Assembly: GCF_019355935.1 (NCBI RefSeq)
Contig: NZ_CP079925.1
Coordinates: forward strand, 558,001 to 622,000
Direction: 5' to 3'
Length of the DNA stretch: 64,000 nucleotides
DNA from: Comamonas sp. Y33R10-2
GTDB taxonomy: Bacteria > Pseudomonadota > Gammaproteobacteria > Burkholderiales > Burkholderiaceae_C
How positions within the stretch are numbered: position 1 is the stretch's first letter; each line of letters begins with the position of its first letter. Below the pieces are notes generated by a model that was given only the letters and a program-made list of their open reading frames with translations, did no database searches and was not told the origin of the DNA. Below, piece by piece: positions 8,507 through 17,763 of this stretch. The position numbers and the translations under genes were made by a program.

Positions 8507-9937
8507 ATGGACTTGCATCGCATTTTTGACTTGCAATATCAAGCCAGCCGCGCGCAGGTCGATGTACCTTTGCTAGTGCGGCGCGAGCGATTGCTGCGGC
8601 TGCAAAAGATGCTGGATGAAAATGGCCCAGCACTGTGCGCGGCAGTAGAGCAAGATTTTGGCGTGCGCTCTGAGCGCTGGACCGAGATGCTGGACTTGAT
8701 GCTGGTGCGCAATATGCTCAAGCACACGCTCAAACGTCTACCTCAATGGAGCAAGCGTCAGCGCGTCAGCACACCGCTGATGCTCCAGCCCGGCAAGGCG
8801 TGGATAGAGCGCCAGCCATTGGGTGTGGTGGGCATCATCTCGCCTTGGAACTATCCAGTGCAGCTGTCTCTGGCCCCAGTAATTACCGCCCTTGCTGCGG
8901 GTAACCGCGTCATGCTCAAGCCCAGTGAGCTGACGCCGAATACCTCGGCCAAGATGGCTGAGTTGGTTGCTCAATTCTTTGCGCCTGATGAATTCAGCGT
9001 GATCGAGGGCGATGTGGGTGTGGCTACGCAGTTCTCGGGTCTTCAGTTCGATCACCTGCTGTTCACAGGTTCCACCGCTGTTGGGCGGCGCGTGGCGCAG
9101 GCCGCTGCAGTGCATTTGACGCCGACAACGTTGGAGTTAGGCGGCAAGTCACCCTGCATCATTGCGCAGGATTGCGATATGAAGGCGGTAGCTCTCAAGG
9201 TGGCTTACGGCAAGCTAGTCAACGCGGGGCAGACCTGTATTGCCCCCGACTATGTGCTGCTGCCGCGTGGGCAAGAGCAGGCTTTTGCTGAGGCTTTTAA
9301 GGCCGCTGTGCTCCAGCTTTACCCTCGTATCTCTGGCAACCCAGACTACACCGCAATCATCAGCAAGCGCCACCTGGCAAGGCTTAAACAGATGCTGCGT
9401 CAGGCCGAGAGCCTGGGCGCTCAGGTGTACTGGATGCATGAGGCCGGTGCGCCTGCAGCGGATGGGGATTCCACGGTATGGGGAGACGCGGTTGAGCGCC
9501 AGTTTGCCCCGGCCTTGGTGTTTGGTGCTACCGGCGAAATGCAGGTGATGCAAGAAGAGATTTTTGGCCCCATCCTGCCCGTTATCTCATACGAGCGGAT
9601 TGAGGATGTCATCAACGCCATCAATGCCAGCCCGCGTCCGCTGGCGCTGTACTGGTTTGGCAACAATGAGGCCGAGCGTGATGCGGTGCTGCTGCGCACG
9701 GTCAGCGGCGGCGTTTGCGTGAACGACACCTTGCTGCATGTGGCGCATGACAATTTGCCGTTTGGCGGCGTGGGTGAAAGTGGTTGGGGCGCTTACCACT
9801 CAGAGCAAGGCTTTCTGCGCTTTGTGCATCAAAAAGCGGTTTTCGTGCAGTCGCGCTGGGCTGCTACGGCAATGCTTTACCCGCCATTTGGCGAAAAGTT
9901 TGATCGCGTGATGGCGTTTATGCGCCGCTGGTTGTGA
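8507..9937 (+). CDS. Aldehyde dehydrogenase, coniferyl-aldehyde-dehydrogenase-like
   Basis: This NAD(P)-dependent aldehyde dehydrogenase of about 476 residues resembles the short, class-3-like group that includes bacterial coniferyl aldehyde dehydrogenase (CalB). The cofactor region IISPWNYPVQL, the general-base Glu210 in TLELGGKSP and the nucleophile Cys244 in GQTCIAPDY are all present, 34 residues apart as expected. Late motifs EEIFGPILPV and PFGGVGESG also fit. Candidate starts are 8480 (TTG), 8498 and 8507; 8507 leaves a 10-base gap to AGG, while 8498 leaves one base. It stands alone between two terminator-like hairpins. Which aldehyde it prefers is not shown by the sequence. Confidence 0.87.
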   Translation: MDLHRIFDLQYQASRAQVDVPLLVRRERLLRLQKMLDENGPALCAAVEQDFGVRSERWTEMLDLMLVRNMLKHTLKRLPQWSKRQRVSTPLMLQPGKAWIERQPLGVVGIISPWNYPVQLSLAPVITALAAGNRVMLKPSELTPNTSAKMAELVAQFFAPDEFSVIEGDVGVATQFSGLQFDHLLFTGSTAVGRRVAQAAAVHLTPTTLELGGKSPCIIAQDCDMKAVALKVAYGKLVNAGQTCIAPDYVLLPRGQEQAFAEAFKAAVLQLYPRISGNPDYTAIISKRHLARLKQMLRQAESLGAQVYWMHEAGAPAADGDSTVWGDAVERQFAPALVFGATGEMQVMQEEIFGPILPVISYERIEDVINAINASPRPLALYWFGNNEAERDAVLLRTVSGGVCVNDTLLHVAHDNLPFGGVGESGWGAYHSEQGFLRFVHQKAVFVQSRWAATAMLYPPFGEKFDRVMAFMRRWL

Positions 9938-9964
9938 GTACCTTAAGTGGATGCTGTCTGCTTC

Positions 9965-9984
9965 AATCACCTGCGCCGGTGATT
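9965..9984 (+). terminator. Hairpin after the aldehyde dehydrogenase gene, possible weak terminator
   Basis: The perfect 7-bp stem AATCACC (9965-9971) / GGTGATT (9978-9984) has a 6-base loop, 27 bases after the stop codon. The following bases (TCTACGCTCTTTG) are only moderately T-rich, so termination is uncertain. Confidence 0.35.
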
Positions 9985-10205
9985 TCTACGCTCTTTGTTT
10001 CGCATCAAATATGACGCAAGCCTTTGATTAGTGTGGGCTCACTGCTCTTCTTTAATGAGCGCATAGCACATAGACTGCTGTAGGGCAAGAAAATGCGAAC
10101 AGCCGCAGTCAATCGAATGGCTAACAACCATGCGGCGTACGAAAACTCTGAATTTGTAGACAATTGCGCCCTTCTATTCTTACATGTTTCTGCCCCGGTT
10201 TTTCC

Positions 10206-10730
10206 ATGTCTAGTATCCAGGTCCGACCCGCTACTCTTCGCGATGCAAAAGCGATTGCCCAGATCCATACTGCTTCCGCACTGGAGGCTTATCGAGGTCT
10301 GGTTCCCGATGATCAACTGAAGACTATGTCCTCAGTTGAAAAGCGCCAAGCTTACTGGCGCGAAGCTATTGAATTTTGTGAGCCGCAGGTCCAGGTCGCT
10401 ATTGACGGCGACAAAATCGTCGGCTTTGTCGGCTTTGACCGTTCCCGTGATGAAAAATCTCGCCAGACAACAGGTGAGATTTGGGCTATCTATGCCGCGC
10501 CTACACATTGGAACCAAGGCGTTGGCGTGGCTCTGTGGGATGCTGCTCGTGACGGTTTGTTGGAAGAGGGCTGCACAAATGTGACAGCTTGGATTCCACT
10601 GCGTAACGAGCGTGCCCTGCGTTTCCATGAAATGGCAGGCTTCAAGCGTGAGATGTCCACCGCCAAGACGGCAGTGATTGGCAGTATCAAGATTGAAGAA
10701 GTGCGCGTAAAGCGCCCCCTGAACGGCTAA
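10206..10730 (+). CDS. GNAT-family N-acetyltransferase
   Basis: This 174-residue protein has a GNAT fold: an N-terminal strand-helix (IQVRPATLRDAKAIAQIHTA), the substrate-side loop, and the acetyl-CoA-binding motif region IWAIYAAPTHWNQGVGVALW, where the usual Q/RxxGxG/A is QGVGVA. It ends with the typical NERALRFHEMAGFKRE strand-helix. The ATG at 10206 is preferred to an upstream frame-start at 10164 because family members begin about here. It is 32 bases before the methyltransferase gene on the same strand. The acetyl acceptor is unknown. Confidence 0.85.
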   Translation: MSSIQVRPATLRDAKAIAQIHTASALEAYRGLVPDDQLKTMSSVEKRQAYWREAIEFCEPQVQVAIDGDKIVGFVGFDRSRDEKSRQTTGEIWAIYAAPTHWNQGVGVALWDAARDGLLEEGCTNVTAWIPLRNERALRFHEMAGFKREMSTAKTAVIGSIKIEEVRVKRPLNG

Positions 10731-10762
10731 ATCAGCCCATCAGCCCCTTTGAAAGACAGGCC

Positions 10763-11962
10763 GTGAAGACCATCAATAACAACAACGTCGCGGCCTCAGT
10801 CTCCGCCTATCAACCGCTTGAGTGGCAAGAAAAGGGCAAGCCTCGCGTTGCTCTCTGGCGCACAGAGAGCAGCCTGCCGCAGCCCAAGCGCATTGAGCTG
10901 GCTGATGACACTATGCCTGCTGATACGGCGTTTCGTCATATCAGCGAAGGTGCATCGCTTATCTGGCGTGGTGACTTTCAAAACGCCCGCCAGCTTTTGG
11001 TTGCGTTGGGCCGCAGGCTTGAGAAAAAGCTGACGCGCCGCAAGGCAGCTGCCGCAGCTGAAATGACCTTCCCGCACGGTTTTCACTTGTTTCGTCAGAC
11101 TCAGGCTCAGCGCGCACGCGTGCTGGCCAGCATTCTGATTGAGCTCGATGAGCAATGGCATTGCGCTTTGCGCCGCGCTCCCGACTGGAGCGTTGCTTGT
11201 ACTGAAGCCTGGGGCAAAGCTCCCAAGCAGGGCGCTGCGCAAACGGTGCTGGTTCCCTTGCGTGATTTGCTCGGCGTCGTCGGTGCCCATGAATGGCGCA
11301 AAACAGGCTTGGAGCTTGCTGCATTGGATGGTGAGCGCATTCATGCCCATTACGGCGTGTTTTCGCCCGTGCGTGGTGAGTACCTTGAACTGGTGGCTCG
11401 TACGCCCATTCCAGCCGCTGGCATGCAGCAGGCTTGGGATATTGGCGTGGGCACAGGCGTGCTGTCGGCTCAGCTCTTCAAGCGTGGCGTGAAGTCCATC
11501 GTGGCGACCGACATGAGCGAGCGTGCTCTGATTTGCGCTACAGAAAACCTGCAACGCTTAGGCCATGCTGCCAAGGTAAAGCTGCAGCAAGCGGATTTGT
11601 TTCCCGAAGGTCGTGCCGGCCTGATTGTCTGCAACCCGCCATGGTTGCCGGGCAAGGCTGCGTCACTGCTTGATCAGGCCATCTACGACGAAGACAGCCG
11701 CATGCTGCGTGGTTTTGTTAAAGGCTTGGCAGCGCACCTGCAACCTGGCGGCGAAGGCTGGCTCATCCTGTCTGACTTGGCTGAGCACCTGAAGCTGCGC
11801 TCGCGCGAAGAATTGCTGGGCTGGATTGAGGCTGCGGGCCTGAAGGTGCTGGGACGCGAAGACATTCGTCCCAGCCATGGCAAGGTACAAGACGGTGAAG
11901 ACCAGCTGCACGCTGCACGCGCTGCAGAAGTCACCTCGCTGTGGCGTCTGGCTGCAATTTAA
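10763..11962 (+). CDS. Class I SAM-dependent methyltransferase with an NPPW active-site motif
   Basis: The 399-residue product has an N-terminal domain of about 200 residues and a C-terminal Rossmann methyltransferase domain. The SAM motif I is WDIGVGTGVLS (D226 region), and the catalytic NPPW stands at 291-294. NPPY/W is typical of enzymes that methylate amide or base nitrogen, such as PrmC/HemK, RlmG and RsmC types. The start is GTG at 10763, with a GAAAGACAGG purine stretch just before. The GNAT gene is upstream; the convergent neighbour begins only 8 bases after the stop. The substrate cannot be told. Confidence 0.83.
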   Translation: MKTINNNNVAASVSAYQPLEWQEKGKPRVALWRTESSLPQPKRIELADDTMPADTAFRHISEGASLIWRGDFQNARQLLVALGRRLEKKLTRRKAAAAAEMTFPHGFHLFRQTQAQRARVLASILIELDEQWHCALRRAPDWSVACTEAWGKAPKQGAAQTVLVPLRDLLGVVGAHEWRKTGLELAALDGERIHAHYGVFSPVRGEYLELVARTPIPAAGMQQAWDIGVGTGVLSAQLFKRGVKSIVATDMSERALICATENLQRLGHAAKVKLQQADLFPEGRAGLIVCNPPWLPGKAASLLDQAIYDEDSRMLRGFVKGLAAHLQPGGEGWLILSDLAEHLKLRSREELLGWIEAAGLKVLGREDIRPSHGKVQDGEDQLHAARAAEVTSLWRLAAI

Positions 11963-11970
11963 GCGAAGCG

Positions 11971-12498
11971 TTAAATCAGAGAAGGCTCAGGGACTGAGCT
12001 TTCCTGTGTTTCGTTGATGGCCTCGCCACTTTCATCGTGGCAGGCCAGCAAAGCAGCCAGTCGCTCGCGTAGCGACTGCGCTCGCTCCTCCCCTGCGTAC
12101 TCTTGTACCGCCGCTAGAAAACACTGACTGGCATTGCGTAAGCTGCTTAAATCTCGCGCTTCTCGCAGTTGCTTACGCAGCGTTTGAGCAAGCGCTTCGT
12201 GACGATTGGCAAATAGTCGCTCGCACAAGTCAAACAAATACATGCGTGTACCTGCCAAATTGATGGCTGGCGCTAATGCGGGGCTACTGATCTTGCTCTC
12301 GCCAGTGGTGATCAGTGTCAGATAGCCCTGTGCCACCAACTGCTGAGCCAGTGCGGCATGATCGCTGCCCAGCAAGGCTTGGAGTTCCTCCATGCTTTTG
12401 CCGCCGGCCATCAATAGCAAAGAACGCGCACGCTGCGGTAACTGGCGCGTTCCGGGTTGAAGTTCCTCTTGGGCCTTAGCGGTTTTTTGCAAAATCAT
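11971..12498 (-). CDS. Hypothetical protein with a possible winged-helix-like N-terminal region
   Basis: A 175-residue soluble protein. The N-terminal third (LPQRARSLLLMAGGKSMEEL, then QQLVAQGYLTL) has the spacing of a helix-turn-helix with a following beta wing. The remainder is helical (LFDLCERLFANRHEALAQTL) and the tail is acidic. No catalytic motif is visible. It faces the methyltransferase gene tail-to-tail with 8 bases between stop codons and is divergent from dusC, so the 192 bases at 12499-12690 must hold both promoters. I do not recognise a named family. Confidence 0.6.
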   Translation of the reverse strand: MILQKTAKAQEELQPGTRQLPQRARSLLLMAGGKSMEELQALLGSDHAALAQQLVAQGYLTLITTGESKISSPALAPAINLAGTRMYLFDLCERLFANRHEALAQTLRKQLREARDLSSLRNASQCFLAAVQEYAGEERAQSLRERLAALLACHDESGEAINETQESSVPEPSLI

Positions 12499-12635
12499 GG
12501 GGGTGCTGTCTGGCGCAATACAAATGGCGATGCGCTATTGCATGTGCTGACGATGACACGGGTGTGAATCTGCTCCAATGCGCAGTGAATCACTTGGATT
12601 ACGCTTGCAATCCATAGAGATTGCTTCTGAATTAA

Positions 12636-12682
12636 TAGCTGTAAGCGCCTTGTACATAAGCGCTACAGGTCAATTTGATTTG
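12636..12682 (+). repeat. Imperfect-hairpin extragenic repeat, copy A
   Basis: ATAGCTGTAAGCGC followed by an 11-base loop and GCGCTACAGGTC, then a T-rich tail (AATTTGATTTGAG). The arms CTGTAAGCGC and GCGCTACAG pair with one bulged A. The design matches the copies at 27905-27950 and 63718-63768: GATAGC-like head, short variable stem, A/G-GGC-like exit and a T-rich tail. I recall such elements being frequent between genes in Comamonadaceae, but that is memory, not a search result. Confidence 0.5.
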
Positions 12683-12690
12683 AGTCTGAA

Positions 12691-13716
12691 ATGAGACTGC
12701 TGCTTGCGCCCATGGAGGGGCTGCTCGATTTTGTGCTGCGTGACGTACTGACCCGGGTGGGGGGTGCAGACCGCTGCGTGTCTGAATTCATTCGCGTCAG
12801 CGGTACTTTGCTGCCCGACAAGGTGTATTTTGGCATCATGCCCGAGCTGCGCAACGGCAGCAAAACGCTGGCGGGTGTGCCTGTGCGGGCGCAACTCCTT
12901 GGCTCAGACCCTGTAAGCTTGGCTGAGAATGCAGCCAGTCTGGCAAGACTGGGGCCTGAGGGAATTGATCTGAACTTTGGTTGCCCGGCCAAAATCGTCA
13001 ATCGCCATGGCGGCGGTGCGTCGCTCTTGCAAGACCCTATGCAGATCGCCCGGGTGGTGGAGGCCGTGCGCAAAGCCGTGCCAGCGCATTTGCCCGTGTC
13101 GGCCAAGATGCGCTTGGGTTTTAACGACAAATCACTGATGACCGAGTGCGCGCAAGCTATGGAAGGCGGCGGCGCTTGCGAAATTGTGGTTCACGCTCGA
13201 ACCAAACTCGATGGCTATCGCCCACCAGCATTCTGGGAAGAGATTCCGCGTATCCGCGAAGCCGTGGGTGTGAATGTGGTCGCCAATGGCGAAATATGGA
13301 CGGTGCAAGAGGCCTTGCGTTGCCGTGAAATCTCGGGCTGCGACGATCTGATGCTGGGGCGCGGCATTGTGGCTGACCCCGGGTTGGCTTTGGCCATCCG
13401 CAAGGCGTTGGAGGAGGGTACTAACACGACTGAGGCTGGCATTGACTGGCTGGTGGTGGTTCCGCAGGTGCAGCGCTTTTGGCAGATGGTTTGCGAAGAC
13501 CTGGAGCCGCGCCAGCGCGCTGGCCGACTTAAGCAATGGCTTAATTTGATGCGCAGGCGCTTTCCCGAGGCGGAAATTGCCTTTCAGGAAGTTCGCACAC
13601 AAACAGATCAAAGCACCATCGAAGATTGGGTGCAGGCCTTACCCCAGCGTGATTTGCAAAAAGAATGGGTTTGGCCGCAGGCGGAGGTTGGGTCTGGGGT
13701 GAAGTCAGGCCTATAG
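12691..13716 (+). CDS. dusC: tRNA-dihydrouridine synthase DusC
   Basis: Dus enzymes use FMN and NADPH to reduce uridines in the tRNA D-loop; DusC acts on U16 in Escherichia coli. The 341-residue product starts with the family motif APMEGLLDFVLRD, carries the catalytic Cys98 in LNFGCPAKIVNRHGGGASLL, and shows FMN-phosphate-site motifs VVANGEIW and DDLMLGRGIVADP. The APMEG start and the long C-terminal domain favour DusC over DusA or DusB. It is somewhat longer than the E. coli protein (about 315). Its stop codon overlaps that of the convergent neighbour. Confidence 0.92.
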   Translation: MRLLLAPMEGLLDFVLRDVLTRVGGADRCVSEFIRVSGTLLPDKVYFGIMPELRNGSKTLAGVPVRAQLLGSDPVSLAENAASLARLGPEGIDLNFGCPAKIVNRHGGGASLLQDPMQIARVVEAVRKAVPAHLPVSAKMRLGFNDKSLMTECAQAMEGGGACEIVVHARTKLDGYRPPAFWEEIPRIREAVGVNVVANGEIWTVQEALRCREISGCDDLMLGRGIVADPGLALAIRKALEEGTNTTEAGIDWLVVVPQVQRFWQMVCEDLEPRQRAGRLKQWLNLMRRRFPEAEIAFQEVRTQTDQSTIEDWVQALPQRDLQKEWVWPQAEVGSGVKSGL

Positions 13717-15417
13717 CAGGCTGTCTGGAGCTAGCGGCCCAATCAACTGCAACATAAGGCGCAGGCCCAAGCTGGCATCGGGCTCCGAATGCGCGTCGCT
13801 CAGGCCGCTGTCTTGCGGGGCTCGCCAGATTAGTTTGCCGTTGGGAGTAATTTCAACGCGCCAGCTGTTTTCGGGCAGGCTCTCGTCAATGCTGTCGCGG
13901 GCTTGCTGGCTGAAGGTTCGGCTGGCAATGAGTAGCGCCAACTCGGTGTTCTGGTGTTGGGATCGCATATCCAAATTCATGGAGCCAACAGCGACAAGCC
14001 GCCCATCAATTACCAGCAGTTTGGTGTGCAGCATGGCGCGAGATGCGCCCGTGCTCCCGCTAGCACCGGTGCTGCCTGAACGCAATGCGGAGCGCACGTT
14101 GGCCGCTTCGCTACGCATCTCGTGCAGAGTGATGCCAAGCTTTAGTAATTCTTTGCGGTGGCGGGCATAACCGGCATGTGCTAGCGGAGCGTCGTTAGAT
14201 GCTAAGGAGTTGGTCAGAATGCGAATGCGCACGCCTTGCTGGCGAGCGGCGCGAAACGCACTCATGATTTCAGGGCCGGGCACAAAGTAGGGTGAGACAA
14301 CTAATAAGTCTTGCTTGGCTGAGCGAATCAAGGCCAGCAAGCCATTCACAACAGACTCGGTGTTCAAAACCGGAGCGGCAGCAGCCAATGTTTTTCCCGG
14401 CTCAGTAATAGAAGAGAGCAAGGTGCTTTCTTGCGAATCAAAACTTTCTTCATCGCTTTCAGTCGGAATCTTGGCAGGGCTATCTGCTAGAACCATGGCC
14501 TGAGCCCAAACCCAAGGAATTTGGCGCAAGTTCAGCGCCGTATCGTCTTGGTCGGTATCTGTGGTTTGTGCTTGGGTTGAAGTAGTTTGCGTTTTGGAGT
14601 CTTCCTGCTCAAACTGGCTTTTGAGTTTGAGTAGCTCTTGTTCGCTAATTAATGACTGCACGGGATAAGCGCGTACGTTGTTCCAGTAGCGATCAAAGCT
14701 GCGCGACAGATCTTTGACGATGGGCCCGCCAGTGAGTACATCAAGATCGACAAAATTACCATCGTTGGATGCATCAAAGTAGGCATCCCCAAGGTTGCGC
14801 CCTCCAATGACAGCCAAAGTGTTATCGGCCGCAAAAAGCTTGTTGTGCATGCGCTGCTGGGCGCGCTGAAAGTCGGTCAATATCGTCCAAGCGCGACCAA
14901 TGGTTGACGCGCGTGAGCCTGCCAGCGGGTTAAACATGCGCATTTCTACATTCGGCACAAAAGCTAAGCGCATGACTTGTGCATTTGCACCTGTGCTGTG
15001 AAAGTCATCCAGCAAGACACGTACTCGCACACCACGCCGGGCAGCATTGACAATGGCGCGCAGCAATTGACTTGTTCTATGGTCTGCATGAATGGCGTAG
15101 TACTGCAGATCCAGTGTTTTTTGCGCATTCTCCACCAACGCCATGCGACTGCTGAAGGCTTGTTGCGGCCCGGAGATCAGAGTGAAAGCAGAAGCGTCTT
15201 TTTTGGTATTGGCAGGACGATTTTGCTCAATGAATGCTCCGAGATTCGTGTTTTGAGGTTGGCTCAATGCTGCGCTGACGGGGCGCTCCACCTCTTTGGG
15301 TAAAGAGGAGGCACAGCCCGTCAGCAGCAGAGTTGCAGCAATGCAGACAGCAAGCGCCATGCGCTGTAGCGGCCTGAGTCGCGAAGATGTGAGGTGGAGA
15401 GAGACGAGAGCCTGCAT
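13711..15417 (-). CDS. Phospholipase-D-family lipoprotein, cardiolipin-synthase-like
   Basis: The 568-residue protein has two HKD active-site motifs: H191-K193-D198 (MHNKLFAADNTLAVIGGRN) and H464-K466-D471 (LHTKLLVIDGRLVAVGSMN). That makes it a complete phosphatidyltransferase/phospholipase D of the cardiolipin synthase group. The N-terminus has a signal sequence and a lipobox LTGC with Cys35, so it is probably an envelope lipoprotein. Two low-complexity parts lie between the HKD halves: an acidic Gln/Thr-rich stretch (about 270-292) and GSTGASGSTGAS near 448-459. Whether it makes cardiolipin or hydrolyses lipid is not shown by the sequence. Confidence 0.87.
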   Translation of the reverse strand: MQALVSLHLTSSRLRPLQRMALAVCIAATLLLTGCASSLPKEVERPVSAALSQPQNTNLGAFIEQNRPANTKKDASAFTLISGPQQAFSSRMALVENAQKTLDLQYYAIHADHRTSQLLRAIVNAARRGVRVRVLLDDFHSTGANAQVMRLAFVPNVEMRMFNPLAGSRASTIGRAWTILTDFQRAQQRMHNKLFAADNTLAVIGGRNLGDAYFDASNDGNFVDLDVLTGGPIVKDLSRSFDRYWNNVRAYPVQSLISEQELLKLKSQFEQEDSKTQTTSTQAQTTDTDQDDTALNLRQIPWVWAQAMVLADSPAKIPTESDEESFDSQESTLLSSITEPGKTLAAAAPVLNTESVVNGLLALIRSAKQDLLVVSPYFVPGPEIMSAFRAARQQGVRIRILTNSLASNDAPLAHAGYARHRKELLKLGITLHEMRSEAANVRSALRSGSTGASGSTGASRAMLHTKLLVIDGRLVAVGSMNLDMRSQHQNTELALLIASRTFSQQARDSIDESLPENSWRVEITPNGKLIWRAPQDSGLSDAHSEPDASLGLRLMLQLIGPLAPDSLL

Positions 15418-15469
15418 AGCTATCTTTTAACCGATGCTGGCGTTCATCACATGTCAGACATCGACTTTG

Positions 15470-16588
15470 CTAGAACTTGTCACGACCTTGAACTCTGGCG
15501 ACGATGCGCAGGTCAGGGCCTAATCGCGTCACATCATGAAACTCAAGTTGCAGGCCTTCGCTGAGTTCATTCAGGGGGCCGAAATTGACAATGCCCATGG
15601 CGCCTGTGCCCAGCAGTTTGGGCGCTTGGTAAAAAAGAAACTCATCGACCAACCCTTCGCGAATCAGCGAGCCATTGAGTTTGAAGCCTGCCTCCACATG
15701 CAGCTCATTGGTGCCGCGCTGTGCAAGATCACGCATCATGGCTGCCAAATCGACTTTGCCTGCTGCATTAGGCATATGTATAACCGTAGCGCCAAGTCCA
15801 TGTAATTGCTCTATTTTGGCTTGGTTTGCGCTGCAAGTGTAGATAAAACAAGGACTAGCTGCTTTTAAAATATGAGCATCTAGTGGAATGTCCAGCTTGC
15901 TATCAACGACAGCAATGCGCGGTTGGCGCGGCGTTGGTATATCGCGCACGTTCAGCCGTGGGTTGTCGGCCAGTACAGTGCCAATGCCGGTCAAAATCGT
16001 GCAAGCGCGTGCCCGCCATGCGTGTCCATCCAGTCGGGCTTGGGCGGATGTTATCCATTGGCTGTTGCCGTTATGCAAAGCCGTCACGCCATCGAGAGAA
16101 CTGGCTGCCTTCATCCGCACCCAAGGCGTGCTGCGAATCATGCGACTGAAAAAGCCGAGGTTGAGCTCACGAGACTGCGCTGCACCGGGGCCCACTTCCA
16201 CTTCAACACCTGCTGCGCGAAGTCGATCAAAGCCACGGCCTGCAACCTGAGGGTTGGGATCTGTCAGCGCGCCAACAACTTTGCCAATACCTGCGGCAAT
16301 GAGTGCATTACAGCAAGGGCCTGTGCGCCCATGGTGCGAGCAGGGCTCTAAAGTGACATATGCGGTTGCGCCGCGTACATCTCGGCTCTTTGCCGCTGCA
16401 TCTCGCAGTGCCATCACTTCTGCGTGTGGGCCGCCAGCTTGCTGGGTAAAGCCTTGACCAAGGATCTGGCCTGAGTCATCAACGATCACGCAGCCAACGC
16501 GTGGGTTGGGAGAGGAAAGAAAAAGCGCCTGAGCAGCTTGCTCAAGCGCTTGGTGCATGAAGTGGGCGGTATAAGTCATCTGCCGCAA
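15470..16588 (-). CDS. ribD: Riboflavin biosynthesis bifunctional deaminase/reductase RibD
   Basis: RibD performs two steps of riboflavin synthesis: deamination of the pyrimidine and NADPH-dependent reduction of the ribosyl side chain. The deaminase domain (about 1-150) shows the zinc ligands H55 (GGPHAEVMAL), C83 and C92 (EPCSHHGRTGPC). The reductase domain follows with MKAASSLDGVTALHNGNSQW, LTGIGTVLADNPRLNVR and NELHVEAGFKLNGSLIREGL. The length of 372 residues is normal. Start could be at 16588 or, three codons later, at 16579. It is transcribed 66 bases downstream of fimT and may be in the same transcript. Confidence 0.95.
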   Translation of the reverse strand: MRQMTYTAHFMHQALEQAAQALFLSSPNPRVGCVIVDDSGQILGQGFTQQAGGPHAEVMALRDAAAKSRDVRGATAYVTLEPCSHHGRTGPCCNALIAAGIGKVVGALTDPNPQVAGRGFDRLRAAGVEVEVGPGAAQSRELNLGFFSRMIRSTPWVRMKAASSLDGVTALHNGNSQWITSAQARLDGHAWRARACTILTGIGTVLADNPRLNVRDIPTPRQPRIAVVDSKLDIPLDAHILKAASPCFIYTCSANQAKIEQLHGLGATVIHMPNAAGKVDLAAMMRDLAQRGTNELHVEAGFKLNGSLIREGLVDEFLFYQAPKLLGTGAMGIVNFGPLNELSEGLQLEFHDVTRLGPDLRIVARVQGRDKF

Positions 16589-16654
16589 TGTTAGCGTCGA
16601 TTACTTGATGCCAATTGGCTCTGTCAAAGAAGCAGAGTCCTTTGCAGTCAATGC

Positions 16655-17230
16655 TTAGTTCACTGCACTGGTCGTGCAGCTGGTATCCCCTGACGGCTTG
16701 CAGGCTCGTACACGACCTGTGCGAGCAACGATGACAAGTCGGCTTTGCTCTGGTTCTTGCGCTGCCGTTATATCGTTGCGCTTGATGGTGAGCGTTAGGT
16801 TTGTTACACCATTACCGCCGATAGTGCGAGCAAACCCAGAGCTGTCGAAGCCAATGTAAGGGGGCGATGCCGCTGCGTTGTTGTTTCCTGTGATAGAAAT
16901 GTAGCCCACGATCGCTGCCTGAGTTTGGACTAAGATATCCGTACCTTCTGTATATGCATTGTCGGCATTCATATCTACAAAAGATATCCATCCACTGCTC
17001 CATGTGGATGCGTCATTGGGTGTGACTAATGCATTACGACCCACTTTCATCGCTTCACCCCGAGCAGAATTAATGGATCCCACCAGTTTGTTGGCAATGG
17101 ATGTCAATTCTGAGTTTCGTTGAAAACTGACAAAACTAGGGACGGCCAATGTAAGCATGACGGCAAGCACCATCATGATCACCATGAGTTCAATCAAGGT
17201 AAAGCCTGCGCTTTGCTGTGGGCTTTTCAT
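16655..17230 (-). CDS. fimT: GspH/FimT-family minor pilin
   Basis: A type IV pseudopilin of 191 residues. The class III signal is short (MKSPQQSAG, cleaved before FTLIEL), followed by the hydrophobic helix that packs in the pilus core. FimT/FimU minor pilins help prime pilus assembly. Start at 17230 is preferred because the next ATG upstream (17245) would overlap pilE and add a non-typical leader. It is the last gene of the cluster, 2 bases after pilE; in Pseudomonas the fimT/fimU gene comes first. Confidence 0.85.
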   Translation of the reverse strand: MKSPQQSAGFTLIELMVIMMVLAVMLTLAVPSFVSFQRNSELTSIANKLVGSINSARGEAMKVGRNALVTPNDASTWSSGWISFVDMNADNAYTEGTDILVQTQAAIVGYISITGNNNAAASPPYIGFDSSGFARTIGGNGVTNLTLTIKRNDITAAQEPEQSRLVIVARTGRVRACKPSGDTSCTTSAVN

Positions 17231-17232
17231 AT

Positions 17233-17763
17233 TTATGGCCAGCACAGTCTCGGATTCGAGGATGACGCTGTCCCCGTGCAGGTTTTGGCTCCGCTGCTCG
17301 TCATCTCTAAATTACCGGCCTTGGGATCTGATTTGATAGGTGTTGCGACGACTTTGACGCAGCTCGCGATGGATAGTGTGGTTCCGCCAGACCCACTGCA
17401 GGTTTGAGCGGAGAGCAGATAGCTGGCACTGGCCAAGTTATCTCCTGCAAAAGTTTTAAAGGGCACACTGCTTGCGGTAACGCCACCGCAGGCAGTGGAG
17501 GGGGAGGGGGCGCTTGCTGTGGCTACACCACTGCTGCTAGTGGTAAATCCCACATAGCAGTTTCTTTGGGTCATGTAGCGCTCTTGTTGTTGCAGTAACT
17601 CTGCAATGGCCGAGCGGGCTTGTGCGCGCCTGCCTTTGAGGACCGACTCCGTGTACGAGGGGTAGGCAACCGCAGCCAGGATGCCGATGACAGCCACAAC
17701 AATCATCAACTCTAAGAGAGTGAAGCCACGCTGACTTTGATTTTTCATCATTTCATATTTCAT
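17233..17763 (-). CDS. pilE: Type IV pilin-like protein PilE
   Basis: The product (176 residues) has the prepilin signature RG/FTLLELMIVVAVIGILAAVA with Glu5 of the mature protein, followed by a globular domain with several cysteines that could form the C-terminal disulfide loop (SSNPRLCWP end). Its ATG overlaps the pilY1 stop as ATGA, so translation is probably coupled. Methionines at 17751 and 17748 are alternative starts that give a more usual 7-residue leader. It is likely a minor pilin of the PilY1-linked set rather than the major PilA subunit. Confidence 0.87.
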   Translation of the reverse strand: MKYEMMKNQSQRGFTLLELMIVVAVIGILAAVAYPSYTESVLKGRRAQARSAIAELLQQQERYMTQRNCYVGFTTSSSGVATASAPSPSTACGGVTASSVPFKTFAGDNLASASYLLSAQTCSGSGGTTLSIASCVKVVATPIKSDPKAGNLEMTSSGAKTCTGTASSSNPRLCWP

